From: Paenibacillus doosanensis
GTDB taxonomy: Bacteria; Bacillota; Bacilli; Paenibacillales; NBRC-103111
Length of the DNA: 64,000 nucleotides
Direction: 5' to 3'
Assembly: GCF_025060755.1 (NCBI RefSeq)
Contig: NZ_JANYUY010000002.1
Coordinates: 124,001-188,000 of the forward strand
Shown here: in pieces, positions 1 to 8,633 of the stretch
Numbering within the stretch: position 1 is the first letter of the stretch
Layout of the letters: every line of letters begins with the position of its first letter
Made by a program: the position numbers and the translations under genes
Notes under the pieces: generated by a model
The model's database searches: none
Told to the model about the DNA's origin: nothing
The model's input: the letters and a program-made list of their open reading frames with translations, nothing else

Positions 1-1369
1 GCTTCGGATAAGCTGCGTTCGCCGTGCCTTCCGGCAGAGGCGACGCAACTAGCTGCAGCCTAGGATTGACCTTCAGCGTCATATTCTGCTCGGCGACCGC
101 TCCGTTGCCGTCGGTCACGCGGATCGTAAAGCTTGCCGTGCCCTCCGCTACCGGCGTCCCTTCGATCGCCTGTGTGGAGGCGCCGAAGACGAGACCGTCC
201 GGCAGCGTACCTGTCAAGGACCATGTATAGACGCCGCTGCCGCCTTGCGCGCGGAATGCCGCGGCCGGATACGGCACGCCAGCCGTGCCTTCCGGCAATA
301 CGGGGGATGCCAAGATCAGCGCCGGGGCGATTTGAATTGTGAATGCTTTCGTTTTGACGACACGGTTGCCGTCCTCCACTTGCAGCGTGAACGTAAAGGC
401 GCCTTCCTTGGCCGGTATCCCGCTAATTTCCGATCCGGCAAGCGTCAGACCGTCCGGCAGGCTGCCTGCGGCAACCGACCATGAGTACGTGCCGTCTCCG
501 CTGCCGCCCTCCGCTTCCAAAGCTTGCGCATACGCCGCGGATAAAGTTCCTTCCTTCAGCGCCGCCGTTCGGATAGCAAGCCCCGGATTCACCTTCAGCG
601 TGTAATCCCGGGTTGCGGCCGCGCCGTTGCCGTCGGTCACCTTGACAGTGAAGCTGCCGGTTCCCGCAGCGGCCGGCGTTCCGCTGACCTTCGCCGTGGC
701 CGGATCGAAGCTGAGACCCGCAGGCAAATCGCCGGCAATGGACCAAGTGTAGACTCCGTTACCGCCAGCCGCGCTGAACGTCTGCTCCGGATAAGCCTCG
801 CCGACCGTCCCCTCCGGCAAGCTCGTCGCGTTCAGCGTCAGCTCCGGATTCACCTTCAGCATCAGCGCTTGCAGCGCCGTTACGCCGCTTCCGTCCGTTA
901 CTTTCACGGTGATAGGGAACGTGCCGTCAGCTCCAGGCGTTCCCGCAAGCTCGCCGGTCGCTCCGTCGAGCGTCAAACCGGCAGGAAGCGATCCGGTCGT
1001 CACCGACCAGGTATACGTTCCGCTGCCGCCCGCCGCGCGGAGCGTCTGCGAATACGCCGTCCGAACCGTTGCTTCCGGCAAAGAAGCCGTTTCAATCGTC
1101 AACGGCGGATGAATGAGCAACGTCAGCTCCTTCACGGCTTTCACTCCGTTCGCGTCCTCCGCCTGTACCGTGAACGCGAACGTACCGCTTGCCGTCGGCG
1201 TTCCGCCGAGCTGTCCGGTGGAGCCGTCCAGCGTAAATCCGGCAGGAAGCGATCCGGAAGCGATCGACCACTGATAAGCCCCTTCTCCTCCGGCTGCGGC
1301 AAGCTGTACGGGAGCGTATGCAATGCCTACGGTTCCTGCGTGCAAGCTTGGATCGTCAATGACCGGCTT
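1..1369 (-). repeat. Tandem Ig-like (He_PIG) domain repeats, about 255 bp each
   Basis: At least five copies of a roughly 85-codon unit are visible, and a sixth is cut by the window start. Each carries LPEGT or a similar linker, GxxYTWS, LPxGLxxD, GTPxxxGxxxFTxxVxDGNG and a KVNP-type end. This is the putative-Ig-domain pattern of extracellular stalk proteins. Confidence 0.75.
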
Positions 1370-4153
1370 CGCTTTCACCGCCGTCGTGTCTTCAGCAGCG
1401 CTGTTGGCCGTATTGTACTCCCCTCCGCCGGATACGCTCACCGCGTTAACGAGGCTCGGCGGCGCATCCTCCGCTACGTTCACGGTAACAAGGATCGGCG
1501 GGTAGCCGGCTCCCGGCGCAAGCGCGTCCGACCTTGTGCAGCTTGCGCCGCTGCAGGTCCAGTCCAGCCCGCTCATGGTTGCGAGCGTCATGCCGGCAGG
1601 AAGCGTCTCGCTGACCGTCACCGTTCCGATCGCGGCGCCGCCGCCGACATTGCTCACCGTAAGCACATATCCGGCGCCGATCTGACCTTGCGTGAAGCTG
1701 CCGGCATGCGCGACGCTGATCGTGAGATCGGCTGCCGGAGCTATTATTGTCGGATCGGCTGCGTTGTTATCCGCAGGGCTGGTATCGCCTCCGCCGGACA
1801 CAGCCGCCGTATTGATAACGATCGGCGCCGCGTTAACAGCGACATCGACCGTCACCGTGATATCCGGGTACGCGGCCCCCGGCGCAAGCGCGTCCGATCG
1901 GGTGCAGCTTGCGCCGTCGCAGGTCCAACCGGTTCCGCTCATCGCGCTTAGCGTAAGCCCCACAGGCAGCGTATCCGTTACAGTTACAACGCCAGCCGCG
2001 GCTCCGTGCCCTTCATTCTTCACCGCGATAGTATACGCCGCGCCTCTCTGGCCCTGAACGAAGCCGCCCGCATGCGACTTGGCGATCTTAAGATTCGGCA
2101 CCCCGATAATAACGGTAGGGTCCTCCGCCGTATCGTTCCCGGGATTTGCATCCCCGGCAGTCGACACCGAGGCGGTGTTCACCACATTCGCCGGTGTGTC
2201 GGCCGCCGCTTGCACAGCTACCGTAATCGCAGGATAGCTGGCTCCCGGGTTCAATATATCGGCACGGGTGCAGCTCTTCGCCGCAGTATCGCAAGTCCAG
2301 CCGCTGCCGCTTAACCCCGTCAAGGTTAACCCCGCAGGCAGCGCATCCGTCACCGTCACGGCTCCGGCGGTCGGACCTTGTCCCTCATTGGTGACGGTCA
2401 GGGTATAAAGCCCCGGCAACCCTTGCGTGAAGGAGCCCGTATGCGACTTTGCAATCGATAAATCCGGAGGGGCCACGACCGTCAGCGTGAACGAAGCGCT
2501 CACCGACTGCGGCTTGCCCGACGCCAGACTATCCATCTGCACCGTGATGACGGCGTTCCCGCCCTTGTCCGCCGCAGGCGTCACCGTGATCGTACGCGAA
2601 GCCCCGCTCCCCGTTACCGTAATGCTTCCCGCAGGAAGCAGCGCGGAAACCGGGGAGGCTGCCGTCACGTTGGCCACCTGCGCTTCGTCTCCGAGCGTCA
2701 GCGGGATCTGAAGCGTCGTCCCCTGAGGAATCGATTGATCGGGCAGTCCTTCGACGGCTCCAATATCGACACGGCTGCCCGTTTTCCTCGGGAACCCTCG
2801 CTGATCGAACAGCTCCGCTTTCGCGTTATTTCCGGCTCCTCTGGCCGGACTGGCCGCGGTCAGCGCATGAGTTTCGCCGATGCCTCCGCTCGCTGCGAGC
2901 GGCAGCAGCCCCGGATCGCTCACATCGATCTGATTGTCGTTCACACCGGCCTGCAATCCGCCCGAGCCTCCGAGACCGAACAGATTGGAGCTGCTGGACG
3001 AGTCGAACGAGCCGCTTCCCCCGACATTCCCGGGATTGCCTCCCGCCGCCAAGTTCCCCGCAACGATCGAATTATCGATAACGGAGGCACCTTGCTCCAA
3101 GTCAATTCCGCCGCCTGCTCCGTCCGCCTGATTGTTATAGACCGTAGCATGCCGGATCGTTGTCGTCCCCGAATAATGCAGCACGAGCAGGCCTGCGCCG
3201 TTGCGCTTGGCGGTATTGCCGCTGATCGTCGTATTTGTGATCGCCGCGGGCCGGTTCAAATAAATCCCGCCCCCGCCGCTGTTCGCGGAATCCTTTCCAT
3301 CAGCCTGGTTGCGTGAAATGGTACTGCTGTCGATCTTCACGCTCCCCAGCGCAGCAGCCGTCGGAACGAGAGCCAGACCGCCGCCCAAGCCGTTCTTCGC
3401 TATGTTTCCGTCGATGAAGGAGCGGCTGATATCCACATCGAAGTCGCCCTCGAGAAACATCCCGCCGCCTTTAAGATCGGCCTGGTTATTCCTGACAACC
3501 GTATTGCGAATCGTCAGCTTGCCCCCGGGCTCGCCCGCTATGTTCATTCCGCCGCCGTACAAATCATTGCCCGTCGCCGTATTGCCGCTAATGATGCAAT
3601 TATCGATGGTGATGCGGCCGGAGGAAGCGATATAACCCGAGATGCCCGCGCCTCCGTACAAATCCCCGTTCGCATAAGACGCGGCGCCGCCGCTGATCGT
3701 CAAAGCGTTTAGCGTCACGTCGTACACACCGCTTGCCGAAGCGTTGATATCGATGATTTTCTTAGCCGTCGTCCCTGCCTTCGGCTTGATCACCGTACTG
3801 TTCGGGTCGCCCTGGGGATCGCCGCCCGCCCCGATGATCGTCACGCTGCTGTCGATCAGCAGCGGCCCCGATTCCAGCTCATACGTGCCGGCAGGCAGGA
3901 CAATCGTGTTCGCGCCGCCCGCGGCGTTGCTTTTGGCAACGGCCGCCCTGACCGTACATTGATTCGGCGTATCGCAATTACCCGCGGAATCGGAGTAATT
4001 ATTGACTTCTATCGGAGCCGCCGAAGCATAAGCGGGCGCAATTAATGAAGATAACAGAAGCACGAGGACGATGCCCAAGCAAAGGGCCAGCCCCCGGAAA
4101 AACCCAGTGAAGAAGCGCCTGTCATCCGATGTTCGACTTGAAACGTCATCCAT
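1..4153 (-). CDS. Giant secreted beta-helix / DUF11 / Ig-repeat surface protein (3' end outside window)
   Basis: The frame is open from an ATG at 4153 (AAGGAAA ribosome binding site 5-10 bases upstream) to the window edge, so at least 1384 residues are encoded and the C-terminus is missing. Residues 1-45 are a signal peptide: a basic start, a hydrophobic core LALCLGIVLVLLL, and an Ala-rich cleavage region. Next comes a CSLREA-like segment (NCDTPNQCTVRAAV), then about 400 residues of a parallel beta-helix rich in N/G turns, as in choice-of-anchor Q proteins. Three DUF11 domains of 122 residues follow (about 2480-1370), each with the W-T-C...C-T-R-x-D core. After these come at least five Ig-like (He_PIG) repeats of about 85 residues reading GxYxWSxxxGxLPxGL. 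Known members of this architecture are cell-surface or adhesin-like proteins. It is last in the tail-collar operon, 39 bp after the preceding gene, which suggests a joint role. The anchor would lie beyond the window. Confidence 0.88.
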   Translation of the reverse strand, partial: MDDVSSRTSDDRRFFTGFFRGLALCLGIVLVLLLSSLIAPAYASAAPIEVNNYSDSAGNCDTPNQCTVRAAVAKSNAAGGANTIVLPAGTYELESGPLLIDSSVTIIGAGGDPQGDPNSTVIKPKAGTTAKKIIDINASASGVYDVTLNALTISGGAASYANGDLYGGAGISGYIASSGRITIDNCIISGNTATGNDLYGGGMNIAGEPGGKLTIRNTVVRNNQADLKGGGMFLEGDFDVDISRSFIDGNIAKNGLGGGLALVPTAAALGSVKIDSSTISRNQADGKDSANSGGGGIYLNRPAAITNTTISGNTAKRNGAGLLVLHYSGTTTIRHATVYNNQADGAGGGIDLEQGASVIDNSIVAGNLAAGGNPGNVGGSGSFDSSSSSNLFGLGGSGGLQAGVNDNQIDVSDPGLLPLAASGGIGETHALTAASPARGAGNNAKAELFDQRGFPRKTGSRVDIGAVEGLPDQSIPQGTTLQIPLTLGDEAQVANVTAASPVSALLPAGSITVTGSGASRTITVTPAADKGGNAVITVQMDSLASGKPQSVSASFTLTVVAPPDLSIAKSHTGSFTQGLPGLYTLTVTNEGQGPTAGAVTVTDALPAGLTLTGLSGSGWTCDTAAKSCTRADILNPGASYPAITVAVQAAADTPANVVNTASVSTAGDANPGNDTAEDPTVIIGVPNLKIAKSHAGGFVQGQRGAAYTIAVKNEGHGAAAGVVTVTDTLPVGLTLSAMSGTGWTCDGASCTRSDALAPGAAYPDITVTVDVAVNAAPIVINTAAVSGGGDTSPADNNAADPTIIAPAADLTISVAHAGSFTQGQIGAGYVLTVSNVGGGAAIGTVTVSETLPAGMTLATMSGLDWTCSGASCTRSDALAPGAGYPPILVTVNVAEDAPPSLVNAVSVSGGGEYNTANSAAEDTTAVKAKPVIDDPSLHAGTVGIAYAPVQLAAAGGEGAYQWSIASGSLPAGFTLDGSTGQLGGTPTASGTFAFTVQAEDANGVKAVKELTLLIHPPLTIETASLPEATVRTAYSQTLRAAGGSGTYTWSVTTGSLPAGLTLDGATGELAGTPGADGTFPITVKVTDGSGVTALQALMLKVNPELTLNATSLPEGTVGEAYPEQTFSAAGGNGVYTWSIAGDLPAGLSFDPATAKVSGTPAAAGTGSFTVKVTDGNGAAATRDYTLKVNPGLAIRTAALKEGTLSAAYAQALEAEGGSGDGTYSWSVAAGSLPDGLTLAGSEISGIPAKEGAFTFTLQVEDGNRVVKTKAFTIQIAPALILASPVLPEGTAGVPYPAAAFRAQGGSGVYTWSLTGTLPDGLVFGASTQAIEGTPVAEGTASFTIRVTDGNGAVAEQNMTLKVNPRLQLVASPLPEGTANAAYPK
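1370..2482 (-). repeat. Three tandem DUF11 domain repeats (about 366 bp each)
   Basis: Three copies of a 122-codon unit lie in frame inside the surface-protein gene. The second and third are the most alike: a 20-base stretch (cccggcgcaagcgcgtccga) is identical at 1512 and 1878, exactly 366 bp apart, pointing to recent in-frame duplication. The first copy is more diverged. Confidence 0.8.
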
Positions 4154-4192
4154 CCGGTTTCCTTCTTTCTAAAGTATTGGTTCGCCTGCTCA

Positions 4193-4714
4193 TCAGCCTC
4201 GAGGAGGAAACACTCCCTGTAAAGCAATGATGTAGTTAAGCCCCAAATAAGGCTGCATATTATTATGCGGCTGATTGCCTCCCGCCGGAAGCAGCGCTTC
4301 ATGGCTCATGGCCGGCTTGTTGTCTCCCGTTCCGTAAGCTTGTCCTGTAACCCGCCCGGGCGTGGCGGCCCACAGTGAGCCTTCGACCGGATTGTTATCG
4401 GCGGGCGGCCCGTAATAAACCTCATGGTTATGCGCGGGCAGTTGGCTGTTAAGCAAGGTTACCGTCTGGCTTCCCCCGGATTCCCCAGGGCTCCGGAGCG
4501 TTAGGCCCGGTCCTTGGCGGGGGTGCATCGGTGCCCTTCCCATCAGATTGGGCAAAGCGAAGGTTGATTTCCCGTCCCCTCCGTATGTGGTGCCCAGCAG
4601 GGAAAACAAGGCGGTGTTTTGCGCAATCGATAACAGCTGTCCGTTGCACAAAGCCCAGCCTTTGGGCGCAAAATCACCTGCAAATATGCGAATTTCCGCA
4701 ACAAACGGGTCCAT
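4193..4714 (-). CDS. Phage tail-collar domain protein, paralogue 1
   Basis: A 173-residue protein in which nearly the whole length is the tail-collar fold. The N-terminal signature is VAEIRIFAGDFAPKGWALC, followed by NGQLLSI, YGGDGKSTFALPNLMGRAP, and a C-terminal PHNNMQPYLGLNYIIALQG. The family includes the standalone 'microcystin-dependent protein' MdpB-like proteins of non-phage bacteria as well as the receptor-facing tips of phage tail fibres. The start has a clear GGAGG seven bases upstream. It is the fifth gene of a tight operon, 16 bp after the neighbouring paralogue. No signal peptide is present. Known members of this standalone type have no settled biochemical function. That they cooperate with the giant surface protein downstream is inferred from gene order only. 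Confidence 0.9.
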   Translation of the reverse strand: MDPFVAEIRIFAGDFAPKGWALCNGQLLSIAQNTALFSLLGTTYGGDGKSTFALPNLMGRAPMHPRQGPGLTLRSPGESGGSQTVTLLNSQLPAHNHEVYYGPPADNNPVEGSLWAATPGRVTGQAYGTGDNKPAMSHEALLPAGGNQPHNNMQPYLGLNYIIALQGVFPPRG

Positions 4715-4730
4715 TCGTCATCCTCCGTTC

Positions 4731-5243
4731 CTAGGTTCTTGAAGGAAAAATTCCTTGAAGCGCAATGCAAAAGTTCAAAGTCAAATAAGGCTGCATATTT
4801 TCGTGCGGCTGGCTTCCGCCGGCCGTTTTGACGGCAGCCGCGCTCATTCGCGCGTTATAAGTCGTGTGGTAGGAGCTGACGGCCGTTTTGGCCCATAGAT
4901 TGTTTTGCGGTGTTTTGGAAGTGGCCGTATCGCCGCTCGCGGCAACGGCATGCGTGTGCGTCGGCATTTCGCCGATCGTCAAGGTATGAGACGCCTCCCC
5001 TGCCGACATGCCCAGAGTAATAGTGCTTTCCCCAGGCACTTCCCTTGTATGGATCGGTACCCTCCCCTGCAGGTTCGGAAGGGCGAACGTCCTGACGCCG
5101 TCCCCGCCGTAGACCGTTCCCAAGATGGAGAACAAAGCGGTATTTTGCGAAATCTGCAGCAATTGCCCGTTACACAGTGCCCAGCCTTTGGGCGGGAACG
5201 GGAACGAAAACAAGGCGATTTGCCCTAAAAACGGTTCCGACAT
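4731..5243 (-). CDS. Phage tail-collar domain protein, paralogue 2
   Basis: A 170-residue paralogue of the two flanking genes, with FPPKGWALCNGQLLQISQNT, VYGGDGVRTFALPNLQGR and the C-terminal PHENMQPYLTLNFCIALQG. The middle, roughly residues 75-140 (THTHAVAASGDTATSKTP and onward), differs strongly from the other two copies, as in tail-fibre tips where the variable middle faces the ligand. The ATG at 5243 was chosen over the TTG at 5246 because GGAGG lies nine bases before it. It is 46 bp downstream of paralogue 3 and 16 bp upstream of paralogue 1. No signal peptide is seen. A structural or recognition role is inferred from the fold, not shown. Confidence 0.9.
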   Translation of the reverse strand: MSEPFLGQIALFSFPFPPKGWALCNGQLLQISQNTALFSILGTVYGGDGVRTFALPNLQGRVPIHTREVPGESTITLGMSAGEASHTLTIGEMPTHTHAVAASGDTATSKTPQNNLWAKTAVSSYHTTYNARMSAAAVKTAGGSQPHENMQPYLTLNFCIALQGIFPSRT

Positions 5244-5289
5244 CAAGCTCAGCCTCCTGTTCTTTTCTAATCGTGAATCGATCTATACT

Positions 5290-5802
5290 TCAGCCCTGAC
5301 TCGGATATATGCCATACAATGAAATAATAAAATTCACGCATAAATAAGGCATAAGATTGTCATGCGGCATGTTATTTCCCGACAAACCGAGCGCTTGGGG
5401 ATGCATCGTTCCTGCCGGCGAGCCGCCTCCGAACTGATCGAGGGTGGAATTGGCCCATATCGCGCCGTCAGGCATATTCGTCGTTCCCTGCTCGGTCCAA
5501 ACTGCAGCGTCATGGCCGTGCGCAGGCATTTGGGACGATACCAGCGTCACCTGCTCTACTCCCGCCTTCTGTCCGAGCACGTACGTATTCCCTGCGTTGT
5601 TTCCCTGATGAACGGGAATTCTCCCTCTCAAATCCGGAAGGGCGAATGTCGTTCGGCCGTCCCCTCCGTACGTCGTCCCGATTAAATAATATAACATTTC
5701 ATATTCGCTAATGGATAGCAGCTGACCCTCGCAAAACATCCATTCTGCCGGGGCGAAGCTACCTGCAAACATCCGGATTTCCCCCACATACGGCTGACCC
5801 AT
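5290..5802 (-). CDS. Phage tail-collar domain protein, paralogue 3
   Basis: A 170-residue protein beginning with VGEIRMFAGSFAPAEWMFC, then EGQLLSISEYEMLYYLIG, YGGDGRTTFALPDLRGRIP and a C-terminal PHDNLMPYLCVNFIISLYG. It has the same collar-domain ends as paralogues 1 and 2 but is the most diverged: EW replaces the usual GW, and CEGQ replaces CNGQ. It is the first of the three copies in the operon, 30 bp after the DUF6916-like gene, with GGGAGG ten bases before the ATG. Clusters of three such paralogues are a known pattern around MdpB-like genes. The sequence shows no secretion signal. Confidence 0.9.
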   Translation of the reverse strand: MGQPYVGEIRMFAGSFAPAEWMFCEGQLLSISEYEMLYYLIGTTYGGDGRTTFALPDLRGRIPVHQGNNAGNTYVLGQKAGVEQVTLVSSQMPAHGHDAAVWTEQGTTNMPDGAIWANSTLDQFGGGSPAGTMHPQALGLSGNNMPHDNLMPYLCVNFIISLYGIYPSQG

Positions 5803-5832
5803 GATCTATCCTCCCTGCCTTGCGGCCGCTAA

Positions 5833-6132
5833 TTATCCCGTAACAAGCCGGTTGAACACAATTTCGTACAAAAATCCGTCCTTTCCCTTGCCGACGGGAA
5901 CCATGAACAGGTCCAGCTCGCCCAGTTGTTCATGGTTCATTCGATACATCTGCTGCGGCAAAAACGGCGCTTCCGGCCCTTTAAGCAGCAGAGAAAACTG
6001 CTCCGCTTGAGGGGAGGCCTGCTTCACCTCGACCTCGGTCAATTTCAACTCAACCGGCCCCGAATCGCTCTCCGCTTGAAATCGGCTGTATAACACGCTT
6101 TGAAAATCGGCTAGCGAATCTTTGCTCAACAC
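5833..6132 (-). CDS. Small DUF6916-like protein of tail-collar operon
   Basis: A 99-residue acidic protein with a GTG start preceded by AAGGAGG. It contains the pattern FQxxLYSRFQAESDSGPVEL, a central FSLLLKGPEAPFLPQQMYRM and a C-terminal LDLFMVPVGKGKDGFLYEI. This matches what I know of the DUF6916 family, which is repeatedly found beside standalone tail-collar genes; the family match is from memory and was not searched. It has no membrane segment or signal peptide. It lies 18 bp after the GNAT gene and 30 bp before the first collar gene, so it is almost certainly cotranscribed. A chaperone or adaptor role is possible but unsupported. Confidence 0.78.
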   Translation of the reverse strand: MLSKDSLADFQSVLYSRFQAESDSGPVELKLTEVEVKQASPQAEQFSLLLKGPEAPFLPQQMYRMNHEQLGELDLFMVPVGKGKDGFLYEIVFNRLVTG

Positions 6133-6150
6133 CCGTTGCCTCCTTACCTT

Positions 6151-6621
6151 TTATGAAAATGTCGGCTTCCATTGCATTTCATCATATACGCCTTCGGCCT
6201 TCGTCGTCCGGAACCCCAGCCGTTCATACAGCGATTTCGCCCGGCTCGCGCTCTGCACGTGCAGCAGGATCGGCCTTCCGGATGCCTGCGCTTCCTCCTG
6301 CAGCAGTTGCAGCAGCGCCGTCCCGGTTCCCCGGTTTTGCGCATCCGGCAGCAAGGCGATATCGACCAGAACGATGAAGCCCGTCTCCCTCGCTACCAGC
6401 AAGACGCCGATTCTCCGGCCGTCCTGCATGACAAGCTGCGGCTTCGCCTCCGCATAGCGGGATGCATACGACTTCTGCCGAAACTGAAATTGCATGGCCA
6501 GAAAAGCGTGAATTTCCTCCGTCCCCCACCCCCAGCCGCTGACTTCTTCACTTCGCGTGCTGACGTACAATTCTAGTAAAAAGGTCTCATCGTGTACAGC
6601 GGCTTCTACTAATTGCAGCAT
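6151..6621 (-). CDS. GNAT family N-acetyltransferase
   Basis: A 156-residue protein that would transfer an acetyl group from acetyl-CoA to an unknown amine. Acetyl-CoA-binding motif A is visible as VDIALLPDAQNRGTGTALL (Q-N-R-G-T-G loop), and the C-terminal strand-helix reads SLYERLGFRTT, typical of the RimI-like GNAT fold. The ATG at 6621 has GGGGAG seven bases upstream. It is the first gene of the operon, 18 bp ahead of the DUF6916-like gene. A GNAT at the head of standalone tail-collar operons is a recurring arrangement in my recollection, so a collar protein or the giant surface protein could be the substrate. That is inference. Confidence 0.88.
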   Translation of the reverse strand: MLQLVEAAVHDETFLLELYVSTRSEEVSGWGWGTEEIHAFLAMQFQFRQKSYASRYAEAKPQLVMQDGRRIGVLLVARETGFIVLVDIALLPDAQNRGTGTALLQLLQEEAQASGRPILLHVQSASRAKSLYERLGFRTTKAEGVYDEMQWKPTFS

Positions 6622-6901
6622 GACGGCTCCCCGTTACTTATGTATTCCAGTGAAAATGATGTCCGTTTTTTCGCTGTTAGCAAACTTAACATATCACAAT
6701 TGGGCATCACCGTGAAGTGCTGAAACGCCCAGTCTAGTCTAAAGATTTTATCAAATTTTTAAACAAGCGGCTCCCCCATTCCATGTAAAAACAATTTATG
6801 CTATTTTTAAACTATTATCATCGAATCTATTGATTCGCGTCTATCGATTCGCACTCGCAAATGTAAGGAAAATTTGATTATGCATACATAAGGAGCGACC
6901 C
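6622..6901. other. Divergent intergenic region between GNAT operon and PhoX-like gene
   Basis: This 280-bp AT-rich stretch must hold the promoters for both directions. Near 6828-6850 two imperfect direct repeats of a 'ctatTGATTCGC' type sequence lie upstream of the PhoX-like gene and could be a regulator site. I could not assign a convincing -35/-10 pair for either direction. Confidence 0.3.
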
Positions 6902-8566
6902 ATGAGCGAAAAAAAACCGATTTCCCGCCGAACCTTCCTCGCCTATCTCGGCACCGGCGCCGCCGCTATCGTAGCCGCCTCCTCCGGCTTAGGCGCTTTT
7001 CAGGGCAAAGCCTTCGCCGCGGACACGTTATTTTCATTGCAAACGAATAAAATTACCGACGCCTTCCAGCCTATCGAGCCGGCCTCAAGCGGCGAGCTGC
7101 TTCTGCCGAAGGGCTTCAAAGCCCACGTCTTGGCGGCATACGGGGATTCGATCAATCCGAAAGGGGATGTGTTCGGGTACGGCAGCTCGTTTACCCGCTT
7201 CTTTCCCATCGACGGATCTAATGTGAAAGGTTTGTTATGGGTCAACCACGCGTCGGACCATCACGGGCCGCACAACGGCAGACGGACGGACGGGCAGCTC
7301 AGCTTGGCGCAGATAAAAGCGACGCTTGCCAACCAAGGTGCTTCCATTATCGAAATTTATCGCGATCAGGACGGCGATTGGAAGATGGACACGGAATCCG
7401 CCAATGCCCGCAGAATCACCGGCTATGATCCGTTCGAGCTGACGGGGCCTGCCAGAGGCTCCCAATCGGTTCACGGCGCCGCCACAGTGCAGGGAACGGT
7501 CGCGTGCGGATCGGGAGTGCAGACGTTGTGGAGCACCGTTCTCTGCGGAGAAGGACGGTTCGGGGCGATCGGCCGCGATACCGGGCTCGACCAGACGCAT
7601 TACGGCTGGATATGGGAGGGCCATCCAGGCGATCGCTCGTTCCAGCTGCGCAAGCATACGGCGCTCGGACGCTTTCAGCACGGCGGGGCGGCCATGACCT
7701 TAAGCAAGGACAGCCGCGTGGTCGTCTATATGGGCGGATCGGCAGCGCATGAGTGCATCTACAAATTTGTCAGCAAAGGAACCTACGCCGCCTCCGCGGG
7801 GAAAGCGAACGCAGAGCTGCTGACCGAAGGCAAGCTGTACGCCGCCGACTTGGAGAAAGGCCAATGGATTGAGCTGACTATCGAAGCCGTACGCCGGACG
7901 CTCGACGACAGCGACTTCCGGGTGCCGAGCCCGCTGAATAAACGAAAAGAAACACTGACGGACCTATTCCGGGAGCAAGCCGACGTGCTCACGCATGCCC
8001 ATGAGGCCGCAGTCATTCTGGGAGCCACTCCTACCGACCGCCCTGCCGGACTGGCGCTCCATCCGTCCGACGGCAGTCTATACGTATCCCATACGAGCCA
8101 CGCCCGCCACGGCAATATTCACGGCTATATGAACCGCGTGATCGAGAAGAACGGCGATCCGGGAGCGGACAGCTTCGATTTCGACGTCGCTTCCGCCGGA
8201 GGAAGCTCAAGCGGCTACAGCTGCCCGGAATCCATGTCGTTCGACAGCAACGGCAATCTGTGGACGGCTTCCGACATGCCTGCGGACAAGCTGAATCAAG
8301 GCACGATAGCCGCGTTCAAAAACAACGGGCTGTATCTTCTTCCCGCGTCAAAGAAACAGGGCGGCTCTGCGCTTCAGTTCGCTTCCGCACCGGGCAGCGC
8401 ACATTTTGCCGGCCAAAGCTTCGCTCCGGATGAGAGGACGCTGTTCTTGTCCGTGCAGCAGCCGGAGCCAGGGGAATCCGCGCCATCATCCGGAGCTTGG
8501 CCGAATCGGCCGGGCGACCGCGTTCCGCTGCCCGCCGTCGTCGCGATTAGCGGCTTCCACGCCTAG
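6902..8566 (+). CDS. Tat-exported PhoX-like (DUF839) protein
   Basis: A 554-residue protein with a twin-arginine signal (ISRRTFLAYLGTGAAAIVAA), so it should be exported folded, probably with bound metal. The body fits DUF839/PhoX, whose known members are beta-propeller alkaline phosphatases using Ca2+ and Fe3+. Visible features include WVNHASDHHGPHNG near residue 115, a central HGAATVQGTVACGSG, VVYMGGSAAHECIYKFVS, and RPAGLALHPSDGSLYVSHT near residue 385. The ATG follows AAGGAGCGACC. It is monocistronic, followed by a dispersed repeat and a shared terminator. No Pho-box was recognised, so phosphate regulation is not claimed. Many DUF839 proteins annotated as PhoX have never been tested for phosphatase activity. 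Confidence 0.85.
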   Translation: MSEKKPISRRTFLAYLGTGAAAIVAASSGLGAFQGKAFAADTLFSLQTNKITDAFQPIEPASSGELLLPKGFKAHVLAAYGDSINPKGDVFGYGSSFTRFFPIDGSNVKGLLWVNHASDHHGPHNGRRTDGQLSLAQIKATLANQGASIIEIYRDQDGDWKMDTESANARRITGYDPFELTGPARGSQSVHGAATVQGTVACGSGVQTLWSTVLCGEGRFGAIGRDTGLDQTHYGWIWEGHPGDRSFQLRKHTALGRFQHGGAAMTLSKDSRVVVYMGGSAAHECIYKFVSKGTYAASAGKANAELLTEGKLYAADLEKGQWIELTIEAVRRTLDDSDFRVPSPLNKRKETLTDLFREQADVLTHAHEAAVILGATPTDRPAGLALHPSDGSLYVSHTSHARHGNIHGYMNRVIEKNGDPGADSFDFDVASAGGSSSGYSCPESMSFDSNGNLWTASDMPADKLNQGTIAAFKNNGLYLLPASKKQGGSALQFASAPGSAHFAGQSFAPDERTLFLSVQQPEPGESAPSSGAWPNRPGDRVPLPAVVAISGFHA

Positions 8567-8633
8567 CTTCCCTGAACGGCGGAACCGGCTCTGCGGCACC
8601 TGTCGCCGATAGAGATTCCGCCGTATGTTTCCG

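Noticed and set aside
869-1951. A 360-codon open frame on the plus strand
   Set aside because: It is antisense to the in-frame DUF11/Ig repeats of the surface protein, Arg-rich and without a ribosome site; a product of high GC.
4193-5802. Tail-collar genes as part of a prophage
   Set aside because: No other phage genes, integrase or att-like repeats are present, and the genes are cotranscribed with GNAT and a secreted protein.
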